From: Amycolatopsis mediterranei
Lineage (GTDB): Bacteria > Actinomycetota > Actinomycetes > Mycobacteriales > Pseudonocardiaceae
Length of the DNA stretch: 64,000 nucleotides
NCBI RefSeq assembly: GCF_026017845.1
Contig: NZ_CP100416.1
Location: forward strand, 8,547,416 to 8,611,415
Direction of reading: 5' to 3'
Numbering within the stretch: position 1 is the first letter of the stretch; the number at the start of each line of letters is the position of its first letter. Below are positions 7,813-16,031 of this stretch, piece by piece. The position numbers were made by a program, and so were the translations under genes. The notes below the pieces were generated by a model that had not been told where the DNA came from, searched no databases, and saw only the letters and a list, made by a program, of their open reading frames with translations.

Positions 7813-7861
7813 CCCGCCACCCTCGTCCGGGGTGGGTGAAACTGTCCAACGAATTAGAATT

Positions 7862-7877
7862 TGCCCGATTTCGGGCA
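7862..7877. promoter_or_regulatory. palindrome in the divergent methyltransferase/90-aa gene promoter
   Basis: TGCCCGA-TT-TCGGGCA is a perfect inverted repeat with seven-base arms in an unusually AT-rich stretch between divergent starts at 7812 and 7907. It could be an operator; no regulator is encoded alongside. Confidence 0.45.
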
Positions 7878-7906
7878 GGAATTTGGGGTTCGCTGTGCGA
7901 AGAGGC

Positions 7907-8179
7907 ATGATGGCCCGCGTGGAGGACACCGACATCGTCGAGCGCGTGGCCGCGTCCACCGGGCTGCCGCCCCGGGTCGCCGCCCGGGTCGTCGACGACG
8001 TGCTGGCCTTCTACCGGACGCCCACCGAGGACTACGTGCGCCGCCGGCACGCCGAGCTGCAGGCCCAGGGCCGGAAGAACCCCGAGATCTTCCCGCTGAT
8101 CGCCGCCGAGCTCCGTGGCCGGCTGGTGGCCGCGCCGGTCCTCTCCGAGCGGCAGCTGCGCCGCATCGTCTACGGCTAG
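7907..8179 (+). CDS. small hypothetical protein upstream of glmS
   Basis: The 90-aa protein is all-helical and charged (DIVERVAASTGLPPRVAARVV, then PTEDYVRRRHAELQAQGRKN and FPLIAAELRGRLV). Similar short proteins next to glmS occur in other actinomycetes as far as I recall; no function is known to me. Two adjacent ATG codons (7907, 7910) follow GAAGAGG. It ends 11 bases before glmS and is probably cotranscribed. Confidence 0.75.
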   Translation: MMARVEDTDIVERVAASTGLPPRVAARVVDDVLAFYRTPTEDYVRRRHAELQAQGRKNPEIFPLIAAELRGRLVAAPVLSERQLRRIVYG

Positions 8180-8190
8180 AAAGGTTCGCC

Positions 8191-10014
8191 ATGTGCGGAA
8201 TCGTGGGCTACATCGGCGGCCAGAACGCCGCCCCCATCCTGCTCGAAGGCCTGACGCGGCTGGAGTACCGCGGCTACGACTCGGCCGGCATCGCCGTCCT
8301 CGGCGCCAAGGGCGGCGCCCAGGTCCACCGCGTCGTCGGCCGGGTGCGGAACCTCACCGCCGCGCTGCCCAAGCGGCTCACCGGGAAGGTCGGCATCGGG
8401 CACACGCGCTGGGCCACGCACGGGCCCGCGTCGGAGGCCAACGCCCACCCGCACACGTCCGAAGACGGCCGGATCAGCGTCGTCCACAACGGCATCATCG
8501 ACAACGCCGACACCCTACGCACCCAGCTCGCCGACGCCGGCGTCACCCTGGCTTCCGAGACCGACACCGAGGTCCTCGCCCACCTGATCGCGCGCTCGGC
8601 CGCCGAAACCCTCGAGGACGCCGTCGTCGAGGCGGTCTCACGGATCACCGGCACCTACGCGATCGCCGTCGCCGACAGCGCGCACCCCGACCGCCTGGTC
8701 ATCGCGCGCAACGGCTCGCCGCTGATCATCGGCGTCGGCGAGCGGGAGATGTTCGTCGCCAGCGACCTCGCCGCGCTCGTCCGGCACACCTCGCAGGTCG
8801 CGCACCTCGACGACGGCGAGTTCGCGACCGTCTTCGCCACCGGCTACCGCACCTTCACCGTCGACGAGAGCGACACGACCAAGCCCGCCACCGAGATCGA
8901 CATCGACGCCGAGGACCTCGACCTGGGCGGCTACCCCCACTACATGGCCAAGGAGATCCAGGAACAGCCCGAATCCGTCGAGCGGATCATCCGCGGCCGG
9001 CTCGACGACCGGTTCGGCGTCGCCCGCCTGGACGGGCTGAACCTGACGCCGCGGGAGCTGCGCGGTTTCGCCCGCGTGAAGATCCTCGGCTGCGGCTCCG
9101 CCTACTACGTCGGCCAGATCGGCGCGACGATGATCGAGGAGCTGGCGAGGATCCCGGCCGACGCCGAAGCCGCGTCGGAGTTCCGCTACCGCAACCCGAT
9201 CATCGAAGCCGACACGCTCTACATCGCGGTCAGCCAGTCCGGCGAGACGATCGACACCGCCTTCGCCGTCGAGGAGATCAAGCGCAAGGGCGGCCGGGTC
9301 GTCGGCCTGGTCAACGTCGTCGGCTCGACGATCGCCCGCGCCTGCGAAGGCGGCGTCTACCTGCACGCCGGCCCGGAGATCGCGGTCGCCTCGACCAAGG
9401 CGCTGACCAACATGGCCGTCGGGTTCGCGCTGATCGCACTGGCCCTCGGCCGGGTGCGCGATCTGTCCAATGCGGACGGTCAGCGGATCATCGACGCGAT
9501 CCGCGCGCTGCCCGGCCAGATCAAGTCCATCCTGGACTTCGAGCCGGAGATTGCCGAACACGCGAAGACCGTCGCCGCCGCGAAGAGCCTCTTCTTCGTC
9601 GGCCGGGTCCGCGGCTACCCGGTGGCCCGGGAGGGCGCGCAGAAGTTCAAGGAGATCTCCTACCGCCACGCCGAGGCGTACCAGACCTCCGAGCTCAAGC
9701 ACGGCCCGCTCGCCCTGATCGACGAAGCGCTCCCGACGGTCGCCATCGTGCCGTCGGACGAGCTGACCGGCCGCAACCTGGCCGCGGTCCAGCAGATCAA
9801 GGCCCGCGGCGGGGCGGTCCTGGCGGTGACCCACGCGGACGTCGACTTCGGCGAACTGGACGTCCCGCGGATCGTGGTGCCCAAGACCGAGCCGGAGCTC
9901 GACCCGATCCTGCTGACCATCCCGCTGCAGCTGCTCGCCTACCACGCCGCGCTGACCCTGGGCTACGACATCGACAAGCCGCGCAACCTAGCGAAATCTG
10001 TCACAGTCGAGTAG
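8191..10014 (+). CDS. glmS: glutamine--fructose-6-phosphate aminotransferase (isomerizing)
   Basis: The 607-aa protein is full-length GlmS. The mature N-terminus CGIVGYIG carries the catalytic Cys of the class II glutaminase domain (about residues 2-225); two SIS sugar-isomerase domains follow (about 285-425 and 455-590) with GCGSAYYVG, SQSGETIDT and SELKHGPLALI. The chain ends DKPRNLAKSVTVE. The enzyme makes glucosamine-6-phosphate from fructose-6-phosphate and glutamine for peptidoglycan. An AAAGG motif precedes the ATG. The last codons and TAG stop fall in a 25-bp tandem duplication. Confidence 0.98.
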   Translation: MCGIVGYIGGQNAAPILLEGLTRLEYRGYDSAGIAVLGAKGGAQVHRVVGRVRNLTAALPKRLTGKVGIGHTRWATHGPASEANAHPHTSEDGRISVVHNGIIDNADTLRTQLADAGVTLASETDTEVLAHLIARSAAETLEDAVVEAVSRITGTYAIAVADSAHPDRLVIARNGSPLIIGVGEREMFVASDLAALVRHTSQVAHLDDGEFATVFATGYRTFTVDESDTTKPATEIDIDAEDLDLGGYPHYMAKEIQEQPESVERIIRGRLDDRFGVARLDGLNLTPRELRGFARVKILGCGSAYYVGQIGATMIEELARIPADAEAASEFRYRNPIIEADTLYIAVSQSGETIDTAFAVEEIKRKGGRVVGLVNVVGSTIARACEGGVYLHAGPEIAVASTKALTNMAVGFALIALALGRVRDLSNADGQRIIDAIRALPGQIKSILDFEPEIAEHAKTVAAAKSLFFVGRVRGYPVAREGAQKFKEISYRHAEAYQTSELKHGPLALIDEALPTVAIVPSDELTGRNLAAVQQIKARGGAVLAVTHADVDFGELDVPRIVVPKTEPELDPILLTIPLQLLAYHAALTLGYDIDKPRNLAKSVTVE

Positions 10015-10047
10015 CACTTAAGCTGTCACAGTCGAGTAGCACTTAAG
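9998..10047. repeat. 25-bp tandem duplication across the glmS stop
   Basis: Two identical copies (9998-10022 and 10023-10047) begin CTGTCACAGTCGAG and end CACTTAAG. The first copy carries the last glmS codons and stop; the second supplies the last codons and stop of the convergent BNR-protein gene. The duplication thus separates two genes that would otherwise share their 3' ends. Confidence 0.9.
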
Positions 10048-11456
10048 CTTAGGCGGAAATCGGCCACCCGAATCGGCGAGGGCGTCGTCCCGCTCGAAGC
10101 CTGCTGGTACATCACGGAGAGCACGCCGTCGGTGGCCAGCCGCGAGTCGTCGACGTCGACCTCGCCGAACGCGTTCAGGTCCGGGCTGTAGACGGTCTTC
10201 CAGTCGGTCCAGCCGCTCGCCTTGGTGGCCGCGACGATCCGTCCGTACGGCATGACGAGGTAGGCGTTGTCGCCGCGGTCGAAGACCAGCTTCGTTCGCT
10301 GGGTGGAGTCGGGCGCGACCGGCACTTCGCGCTTGGTCCAGCTGCCGTCGGCCGCCCGGCTGAGGAAGAAGGTCCGGCCGTCCTGCTTGCGCTGCGCGGA
10401 GTAGTTCGTGACGCACTGGGTGAACCGGCCGGGCATGTAGCTGATCACCGCGTGCGGCTGCCCCGCGGAGTCGACGGCCTGGCTCTCCTGGTTCATCAGC
10501 GCGTGGTCGACGCCGAGCGGGTCGACGACCGTGCCCGGCGAAGACACGGCCACCGGCGTGCCGCCCGTCGTCGCGACGACCGTGCCGGCGTTGTTCCGCC
10601 AGGTCCGGCCGCGGTCGTCGCTGTAGACGTAGCCGGTTTCGTGGTTGGCCAGCCCACCGGCGTTGCACAGCACGCCGGAATTGCCTTCACGCCAGGTGAA
10701 CGTGCTGTGCAGCCGGCCGCCGGGCCCGTAGGTGATGCCGTGCAGGTACATGTTGCGGGTGGTGCTGGTGACACCGTTGCCAGAGGTCCACGAGCCGGTC
10801 GCCGACGACCACTTCCCGAGCTTGCGCCAGCTGCCCCCGCTGTACTCCGCGAGTTCGTTGGTGCCGTTGCCCGACGCCCCGGTCCGGTAGCTGAGCTGCA
10901 GCTTCCGCTCCGGCGTGACGACGAACTGCGGGTACGTGATCGCGCCGAGGTCGACGCCGTTCAGCGTGCGCTGCACCCCGCCGAACGCCGACGACGTCCA
11001 AGCGTGCGAAGCGGGCGCGGACAGCAGGCCGGCCACCGACTCGACGTAGTAGACCTGGTTGCCGTGGGTGTCCATGGCCACGTGCAGGCGGCCGTCGTCG
11101 GTCGAGACGCCCATCGAGATGACGTTGTGCGAGTCGTCCACGGTCAGCTTGTGCGGCAGCGCGACGGTCTGCCACGCGCCGGCGCCCACGACCCGCCGGG
11201 CGACCACGGCACTGCGGTCCGCGGTGTACCAAGCCGCGTACTGGTAGCCGGCGTAGCTGAAGATCCCGCTCTGCTGGAAGGAGTCGTTGTTCACCAGCCC
11301 GTCGTAGGAGACGAAGTACAACGCCGTCGCGTCGAGCTGGGTGTCGGCGATCTTGACCACGGAGACGGCCGCCTCGGCGGGCGCGGCGGGCAGCAGCGGC
11401 AGCGCCGCGGCCACCAGCACGCCGAAGATCCGGGAAAGCGCTCTCTTCGCGGCCAT
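10026..11456 (-). CDS. secreted BNR-repeat protein (BNR_4 family)
   Basis: The 476-aa protein begins with a Sec signal peptide (MAAKRALSRIFGVLVAAALP, cleavage likely after AEA). The rest is a beta-propeller-like BNR_4 domain with aspartate-box-like repeats such as YVYSDDRGRTWR, VSYDGLVNND and DDGRLHVAMDTHG. Members of this group occur in polysaccharide-degrading loci, including some lyases, but many are uncharacterised. The substrate is not readable. ATG 11456 follows GGAAGGATGAGCT. A TGTT-N6-AACA palindrome sits 19-32 bases upstream, suggesting LacI-type sugar control. The C-terminal end lies in the tandem duplication. Confidence 0.8.
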   Translation of the reverse strand: MAAKRALSRIFGVLVAAALPLLPAAPAEAAVSVVKIADTQLDATALYFVSYDGLVNNDSFQQSGIFSYAGYQYAAWYTADRSAVVARRVVGAGAWQTVALPHKLTVDDSHNVISMGVSTDDGRLHVAMDTHGNQVYYVESVAGLLSAPASHAWTSSAFGGVQRTLNGVDLGAITYPQFVVTPERKLQLSYRTGASGNGTNELAEYSGGSWRKLGKWSSATGSWTSGNGVTSTTRNMYLHGITYGPGGRLHSTFTWREGNSGVLCNAGGLANHETGYVYSDDRGRTWRNNAGTVVATTGGTPVAVSSPGTVVDPLGVDHALMNQESQAVDSAGQPHAVISYMPGRFTQCVTNYSAQRKQDGRTFFLSRAADGSWTKREVPVAPDSTQRTKLVFDRGDNAYLVMPYGRIVAATKASGWTDWKTVYSPDLNAFGEVDVDDSRLATDGVLSVMYQQASSGTTPSPIRVADFRLSLSATRL

Positions 11457-11474
11457 AGCTCATCCTTCCCGCAG

Positions 11475-11488
11475 TGTTAACGCGAACA
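11475..11488. promoter_or_regulatory. LacI-type operator candidate upstream of the BNR gene
   Basis: TGTTAACGCGAACA has TGTT/AACA arms about a CG-centred core and lies just before the ribosome-binding site. It resembles TGTTAGCGGTAACA upstream of the GDSL esterase (42652). Assignment to a LacI-family sugar repressor is inference. Confidence 0.45.
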
Positions 11489-11534
11489 AGGATCGGCCGC
11501 CGGCGAGCCCCCGTCAACCGACGGATGGCGGGTT

Positions 11535-12716
11535 TCAGGTTCTCCCGGCCAGAACCGCACCGGCGATGTCCTGGCGGCGCAGCCGGGCCTGCTTGGGCAT
11601 GTTCCAGCCGAGCACGCCGGTGACCTTGCCGTCCCGGCGGTACTGCGCCACGAACCGGCCCTCGCCAGGGTCACCCTCCACAACGGACACTTCGGCGTCC
11701 GCGGACAGCGTGCCGTGCACGTGGATCCGGGCGTCGAACTGGTGGGTCCAGAAGTAGGGCACGGGCATGTACGGGCGGTCCTCGCCGAGGATGTTCCCGG
11801 CGACAGCGACCGCCTGCTCGGTGGCGTTGGTCCGGTTTTCCAGCCGCAGCAGTGCATCGAGGCCCTCGTGGTGCCAGCGGGCGACGTCACCGGCCGCGTA
11901 GATCCCGTCCGCCGCCCGGCAGCGGGAGTCGCACACGACGCCGTTGTCGCACACCACCCCGCTGCCCGCCAGCCACTCCGTCGCCGGCGCGGCACCGAAG
12001 GCGACCACGACGACGTCGGCGGCCAGCACCTCGCCGGAGGCCAGCCGCACTCCGGCGACCCGGCCGTGGTCCGCGGCGAGCCCGGTGACCGCGGAACCGA
12101 GCCGCAGCTCGACACCGCGAGCGGCGTGCAGTTCGGCGAGCAGGCCCGCGGCGAGGGGGCCGAACTGGTAGGCGAGCGGCGCGGGCTGGGGGCCCGCGAG
12201 GGCGACCGGCACGCCCGCTGCGCACACGGTCGCGGCGATCTCCGCACCGAGCACGCCGTCGCCGACGACCACCACCCGCCTGCCCGGCGCGAGGTCCGTG
12301 CGCAGGGCCAGCGTGTCGTCGAGGGTGCGCAGCACGTGGACGCCGGCGAGGCCGTCTTGGCCGGGCAGGGTGCGCGGCCGCAGCCCGGTGGCGAGCACGA
12401 CCGCGTCCGCGGTCAGGGTCCGCCCGGCCGCCGTGTGGACGGTCCGCGCGCCGGCGTCCAGGCGCACCGCCGGGTCACCGAGGATGAACTCGGTGTCCAA
12501 TGCGGACAGTGTGGCCGGCGTCCGCAGCTGTGCCTGCCCGGGCAGCCAGCTCCCGCCGAGGACCTGCTTGGACAGCGGCGGCCGGTCGTACGGCAGGTGC
12601 GCCTCGGCGCCCAGGACCGTCACCCGCCCGGCGTAGCCCTTGCGGCGCAGGGCTTCCACGGTCGCGAGCCCGGCGGCCGAGGCGCCGACGACCAGGACGT
12701 CGCTCGGAGCCGTCAC
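11535..12716 (-). CDS. NAD(P)/FAD-dependent ferredoxin reductase
   Basis: The 393-aa protein is a putidaredoxin-reductase-type flavoprotein. It has the FAD-binding VVGASAAGLATVEALRRKG near the N-terminus, PYDRPPLSKQVL, ATGLRPR, a second nucleotide-binding VVVVGDGVLGAEIAA for NAD(P)H, YAAGDVARW, and a C-terminal dimerisation domain. It would pass electrons from NAD(P)H to the [3Fe-4S] ferredoxin encoded just upstream (GTGA overlap at 12713-12716) and on to the P450 of the same operon. It is the last gene of the operon. Confidence 0.92.
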   Translation of the reverse strand: MTAPSDVLVVGASAAGLATVEALRRKGYAGRVTVLGAEAHLPYDRPPLSKQVLGGSWLPGQAQLRTPATLSALDTEFILGDPAVRLDAGARTVHTAAGRTLTADAVVLATGLRPRTLPGQDGLAGVHVLRTLDDTLALRTDLAPGRRVVVVGDGVLGAEIAATVCAAGVPVALAGPQPAPLAYQFGPLAAGLLAELHAARGVELRLGSAVTGLAADHGRVAGVRLASGEVLAADVVVVAFGAAPATEWLAGSGVVCDNGVVCDSRCRAADGIYAAGDVARWHHEGLDALLRLENRTNATEQAVAVAGNILGEDRPYMPVPYFWTHQFDARIHVHGTLSADAEVSVVEGDPGEGRFVAQYRRDGKVTGVLGWNMPKQARLRRQDIAGAVLAGRT

Positions 12717-12913
12717 GCGTCCTCGCTGACCGAAATCGCCACACCCGGGCACACGCTCGCCGCCTCGCGGACGACTCCGTGCAGCGCTTCGCCGGGGTGC
12801 TCGTCGAGCAGGATGACGATGCCGTCGTCGTCGCGCTGGTCGAACACGTCCGGGGCGAGCATGACGCAGGTACCCGCCCCGCAGCACTTCGCTTCGTCCA
12901 CAGTGACCTTCAT
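12713..12913 (-). CDS. [3Fe-4S] ferredoxin
   Basis: This 66-aa ferredoxin has KCCGAGTCVMLAPDVF and ASVCPGVAI. Cys10, Cys16 and the Cys near residue 55 are the usual three cluster ligands of P450-partner [3Fe-4S] ferredoxins; Cys11 replaces the common Ile/Val and is an unusual extra cysteine. GAAAGGAACGGCC precedes the ATG. The gene lies between a TetR gene and the ferredoxin reductase in a P450 operon and is the natural redox partner of both. Confidence 0.93.
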   Translation of the reverse strand: MKVTVDEAKCCGAGTCVMLAPDVFDQRDDDGIVILLDEHPGEALHGVVREAASVCPGVAISVSEDA

Positions 12914-12932
12914 GGCCGTTCCTTTCGTCGGT

Positions 12933-13553
12933 TTACTTCGTGACCGGCGCGAGCCACAGCCCGGCCAGGACGTCGGTGAGGGCGCCGGCGGTTTCGCGCC
13001 AGCCGGCTCCCGGGGTGCCCGCGCCTCCGGCGAGCGCGCGCTCCCGCTCGGCCATCGCGTGCATCACCACGAGCCGGGTGATGTCGTTGCGTTCGGCGCG
13101 GACCTCGGCGGGCAGCCCGGGCAGGCACCGGGAGAGCCCCGCGACGGTCCGCGCCAGCGACGGGGACGTCAGCGTTTCCTCGACGATGACCGCGCGCAGC
13201 GACGGCTCGGTCATCACCTGGGCGGCGAACCGGGCGAACCAGGTGGGCGTGCCCAGCCCGGCCAGGTGCTCGGCCGTGGGGTGCACCAGGCACCCGAGCC
13301 AGTCCCGCAGCTGCGCGTGGCCACGGCCCAGCCGCCGCTCCCGCAGCCGCTCGATCGACCCGGCGTGCTTGCGGACGATGGCCCGCACCAGCTCGGTCCG
13401 GGTGCCGAAGTGGTAGCCGACGGCGGTGTTGTTCCCCTGCCCGGCCGCCTCGCTGATCTGCCGGTTGGACACGGCCAGCACGCCGTGTTCGGCGTAGAGG
13501 CGTTCCGCCGCCACGAGGATCCGCTCCCGCGTCGCCTGAGCGCGGTCCGTCAC
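12933..13553 (-). CDS. TetR-family regulator inside the P450 operon
   Basis: The 206-aa protein has a TetR helix-turn-helix (TRERILVAAERLYAEHG, then VSNRQISEAAGQGNNTAVGY) and a C-terminal ligand domain. Its GTG start overlaps the P450 stop (GTGA), so it is translationally coupled to the enzyme. The long inverted repeat at 14814-14835 upstream of the P450 is its most likely operator, giving feedback control of its own operon by a P450 substrate or product. Confidence 0.88.
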   Translation of the reverse strand: MTDRAQATRERILVAAERLYAEHGVLAVSNRQISEAAGQGNNTAVGYHFGTRTELVRAIVRKHAGSIERLRERRLGRGHAQLRDWLGCLVHPTAEHLAGLGTPTWFARFAAQVMTEPSLRAVIVEETLTSPSLARTVAGLSRCLPGLPAEVRAERNDITRLVVMHAMAERERALAGGAGTPGAGWRETAGALTDVLAGLWLAPVTK

Positions 13554-14758
13554 CAGCGGACGGGCAGTTCCCGCAGCCCGCCGACCGCGAGCCCTTCGAC
13601 CCGCCGCAGCTCGTCCGCCGGGACCGCGAGCTCCAGCGACGGCAGCTTGCGCAGCAGCACTTCCAGCACGACCTGCAGCTCGGTGCGGGCCAGCGGCTGC
13701 CCGAGGCACGCGTGCGCGCCGGCACCGAAGGCCAGGTGCGGGTTCGGGCTGCGGGTCAGGTCCAGTTCGGCGGCGTTCTCGAAGGCGGCCTCGTCGCGGT
13801 TGGCCGCGGCCATGCTGCACATCGCGGTGGTCCCGGCCGGCAGCACCGTGCCGCCGACCTCGAACTCCTCGGTGAGGTAGCGCTGCATGCCCACGCCCGC
13901 GTTGGCGTCCGCCCGCAGGGCTTCCTCGACCGCCGTGCGCACCAGCGACGGATCGGCGAGCAGCTGCTCCCACCGGCTGCGGTCGGCCAGCAGCATCGCC
14001 GTCATCTTCGCGATCATGTTCGCGGTGGTCTCGTGGCCGGCGATGAGCAGGCCGATGCCGGTGGCGGTCAGCATCGCGTCGGACCAGTCGACGCCCTCGG
14101 CGATCAGCGCGCTGAGGATGTCTTCGCCGGGCTCGGCCCGCTTGGCCGCGATGTGCGCGCCCATGTACCGGCCGAACTCCGCCTGCGCCGCGTCGAACTC
14201 CGCCTGGGTGTAGCGGGTCATGCTGAGCATGACGTCGGACCAGTGGGCGAACCGGTCGCGGTCGGTGTCCGGCACGCCGAGCATGTCGCAGATGACCCAG
14301 ACCGGCAGCGGGAAGGCGAGGCCGGCCTTGAGGTCGCCGGGCGCCCCCTTCGCGACCATTTCGTCGATGAGCTGCTCGGCCATCGCCGCCATCCCGGGCC
14401 GCAGCGCGTTCATCCGCTTGGCGGTGAACCACTTGCCGAGCAGGCGCCGCCACTTCAGGTGCGCCTCGCCGTGCTGCGGGAGCACGGTCGCCATCTCGCT
14501 GTTGAACACCCCGCCCGATTCGGTGTCCGCGACGCGGGCCGCGTTGTCCGACGGCGTCGGCCGGGTGAACCGCGGGTCGGACAGGACGGTCTTGACGTCG
14601 TCGTAGCGGGTGATCAGGGCGGCTTCGTCCCCGCTGGCCAGCGCCACGCGCGCGACCGGGCACTTCTCCCGGAACTCGGCCCACTCGGCCGGCGGCGCCA
14701 GCGCGGTGGCGGCCTCGAACGGGAAGCGCGGCAGCGGATCGGTGTGGCTGGGCGTCAT
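13550..14758 (-). CDS. cytochrome P450
   Basis: The 402-aa P450 has all bacterial class I signatures: I-helix GLLIAGHETTAN near residue 240, the K-helix E-x-x-R in EEALRAD, and the heme loop FGAGAHACLGQPLA with the thiolate Cys near residue 349. It is soluble, with no membrane anchor. It opens an operon that also encodes a TetR regulator, a [3Fe-4S] ferredoxin and a ferredoxin reductase, making a complete electron chain. The substrate is unknown. ATG 14758 is chosen because GAGAGG lies seven bases upstream; the GTG at 14761 is the alternative. Confidence 0.95.
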   Translation of the reverse strand: MTPSHTDPLPRFPFEAATALAPPAEWAEFREKCPVARVALASGDEAALITRYDDVKTVLSDPRFTRPTPSDNAARVADTESGGVFNSEMATVLPQHGEAHLKWRRLLGKWFTAKRMNALRPGMAAMAEQLIDEMVAKGAPGDLKAGLAFPLPVWVICDMLGVPDTDRDRFAHWSDVMLSMTRYTQAEFDAAQAEFGRYMGAHIAAKRAEPGEDILSALIAEGVDWSDAMLTATGIGLLIAGHETTANMIAKMTAMLLADRSRWEQLLADPSLVRTAVEEALRADANAGVGMQRYLTEEFEVGGTVLPAGTTAMCSMAAANRDEAAFENAAELDLTRSPNPHLAFGAGAHACLGQPLARTELQVVLEVLLRKLPSLELAVPADELRRVEGLAVGGLRELPVRW

Positions 14759-14813
14759 CACGAGCCTCTCGTCGGTGAATGTCCCCCGCCTCGAGCATGG
14801 CGACGATCCACGA

Positions 14814-14835
14814 TTAAGTCAAGCAGTTGACTTAA
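14814..14835. promoter_or_regulatory. operator of the P450 operon
   Basis: A perfect inverted repeat with nine-base arms TTAAGTCAA and TTGACTTAA around a GCAG spacer, about 55 bases before the P450 start. It is AT-rich in a GC-rich region and is the probable site for the TetR protein encoded in the operon. TTGACT on the plus strand and its complement could also supply -35 elements. Confidence 0.75.
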
Positions 14836-14862
14836 CTACTGGAGAGCCGGAAGCCTCGACCG

Positions 14863-14913
14863 CAGTGAATGACTCATTCCTGGCGTCTGACGCCAGGAAT
14901 GAGTCATTCACTG
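14863..14913. repeat. perfect 25-bp-arm palindrome
   Basis: The left arm 14863-14887 starts CAGTGAATGACTC and the right arm 14889-14913 ends GAGTCATTCACTG, with one base between. It lies between the P450 promoter and the stop of the PPOX gene at 14941 on the same strand, so it can act as a terminator for the latter. The long perfect match and lack of a T-tract suggest an interspersed palindromic element. Confidence 0.85.
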
Positions 14914-14940
14914 CAAGGCGGCGGCAGGGGCAGAGGCGAG

Positions 14941-15375
14941 TTATTCGCGCTCGACCTTGCGCAGGCCACCCGCGGGCGTCCACCACTCGACGACCAGCAG
15001 CGTCGCTGCCTCGTTCAGGTGGGTGTGGACGACCTCGGCGACGTCGGCCACGAACCGCTCGCCGTCCGCGGTGCGCGCCCGCCCGGCGATCTTCGCCTCC
15101 CCCGGCCACTGCGCCTCCGCGCCCTCGACGGGGTCGACCGTGGCGCTGTGCAGCGCGAACCGCGGATCCCGCCGCAGGTCCGCGCCCTTGCGCGCGTTCG
15201 GCATCGACCCGAAGACCAGGTCACCGTCCTCGAAGGTCGTTTCGATCCCGGAGATCCGCGGCGAGCCGTCGCCCCGCAGGGTCGCGATCGTCTTGTGCTT
15301 GTGCGCGTCGAACAGGGCCTGCACCCGCCGCGCGAACTCCGGCTCCGCCGCTTCGAACTCCCGCCACGCCGTCAT
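14941..15375 (-). CDS. pyridoxamine 5'-phosphate oxidase-family protein
   Basis: The 144-aa protein is a split-barrel flavin-binding protein of the PPOX/FDOR class: KTIATLRGDGSPRISGIET followed by GSMPNARKGADLRRDPRFAL. Such proteins bind FMN, F420 or heme; which one cannot be read here. The ATG overlaps the stop of the upstream TetR gene (ATGA, 15372-15375), so it is in that regulator's operon. It may act in redox detoxification together with the divergent AKR/LLM genes. Confidence 0.82.
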   Translation of the reverse strand: MTAWREFEAAEPEFARRVQALFDAHKHKTIATLRGDGSPRISGIETTFEDGDLVFGSMPNARKGADLRRDPRFALHSATVDPVEGAEAQWPGEAKIAGRARTADGERFVADVAEVVHTHLNEAATLLVVEWWTPAGGLRKVERE

Positions 15376-15944
15376 GCGCCCATCGTGCCGCACCGCAGCC
15401 CGGCAATGAGGACTTTCACCATCAGGCGCGCGTCGTACCGGGGGTCGCCCGCTCCGATGCAGAGGTTGCCGACCCCGCGCATGAGGTCCAGGGGCGGCAC
15501 CTCGGCCCGGATCTCGCCGGCCGCCGCGGCGGCGTCGAGCAGCTCGCCGCACACCGGCACCAGCCGGTCGAGGAAGTACGCGTGCAGCGACTCGAAGCCG
15601 GCGTTGTCGGACTGGAGCGCCCCGGCCAGCCCGTGCTTGGTCACCAGGAAGTCCACGAACAGGTCGATCCACTGCGCCAGCGCGGCGTACGGCGATTCGC
15701 CGGCGGCCAGCAGCGCCGGGCCCGCCTCCGTGCAGGCGTCCACCTGGTGCCGGAAGACGGCGATGACGAGGTCCGCACGGGTCGGGAAGTGGCGGTAGAT
15801 GGTGCCCATCCCGACCCCGGCCTTCGCCGCGATGTCCCGCACCGGCGCGTCCACCCCGGACGCGACGAAGACCGCGGCCGCCGCGTCCAGCAACGCCTCT
15901 TCGTTGCGCCGGGCATCCGCCCGCTTGGGTTTGCGCTCGCCCAC
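15372..15944 (-). CDS. TetR-family regulator
   Basis: The 190-aa protein has a TetR DNA-binding domain (NEEALLDAAAAVFVASGVD, then AKAGVGMGTIYRHFPTRADL) and an all-helical ligand domain. GTG 15944 is chosen for its strong AAGGAGGGG ribosome-binding site; a longer reading from 16014 would cross two operators. It is divergent from an AKR-LLM oxidoreductase operon, and two palindromes lie in the gap, so it probably represses both directions in response to a small electrophile or substrate. Confidence 0.9.
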   Translation of the reverse strand: MGERKPKRADARRNEEALLDAAAAVFVASGVDAPVRDIAAKAGVGMGTIYRHFPTRADLVIAVFRHQVDACTEAGPALLAAGESPYAALAQWIDLFVDFLVTKHGLAGALQSDNAGFESLHAYFLDRLVPVCGELLDAAAAAGEIRAEVPPLDLMRGVGNLCIGAGDPRYDARLMVKVLIAGLRCGTMGA

Positions 15945-15962
15945 CGACCCCTCCTTGTTAAG

Positions 15963-16001
15963 CGGAACATTGTTCCGTATGGTTAGCGGAGCAACGTTCC
16001 G
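15963..16001. promoter_or_regulatory. two operators between the TetR and AKR genes
   Basis: CGGAACATTGTTCCG (15963-15977) is a perfect palindrome about one central base. CGGAGCAACGTTCCG (15987-16001) is a near copy 24 bases on. They sit in a longer direct repeat beginning GTTA(A)GCGGA. The gap between the divergent starts is filled by them, as for a TetR site bound by two dimers. Confidence 0.8.
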
Positions 16002-16031
16002 TTTGCTCATCATGCCACGGAGGCACCCCCC

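Noticed and set aside
8180..8190. glmS ribozyme
   Set aside because: Only 11 bases separate the upstream gene from glmS, which leaves no room for a ribozyme; such elements are known from Firmicutes.
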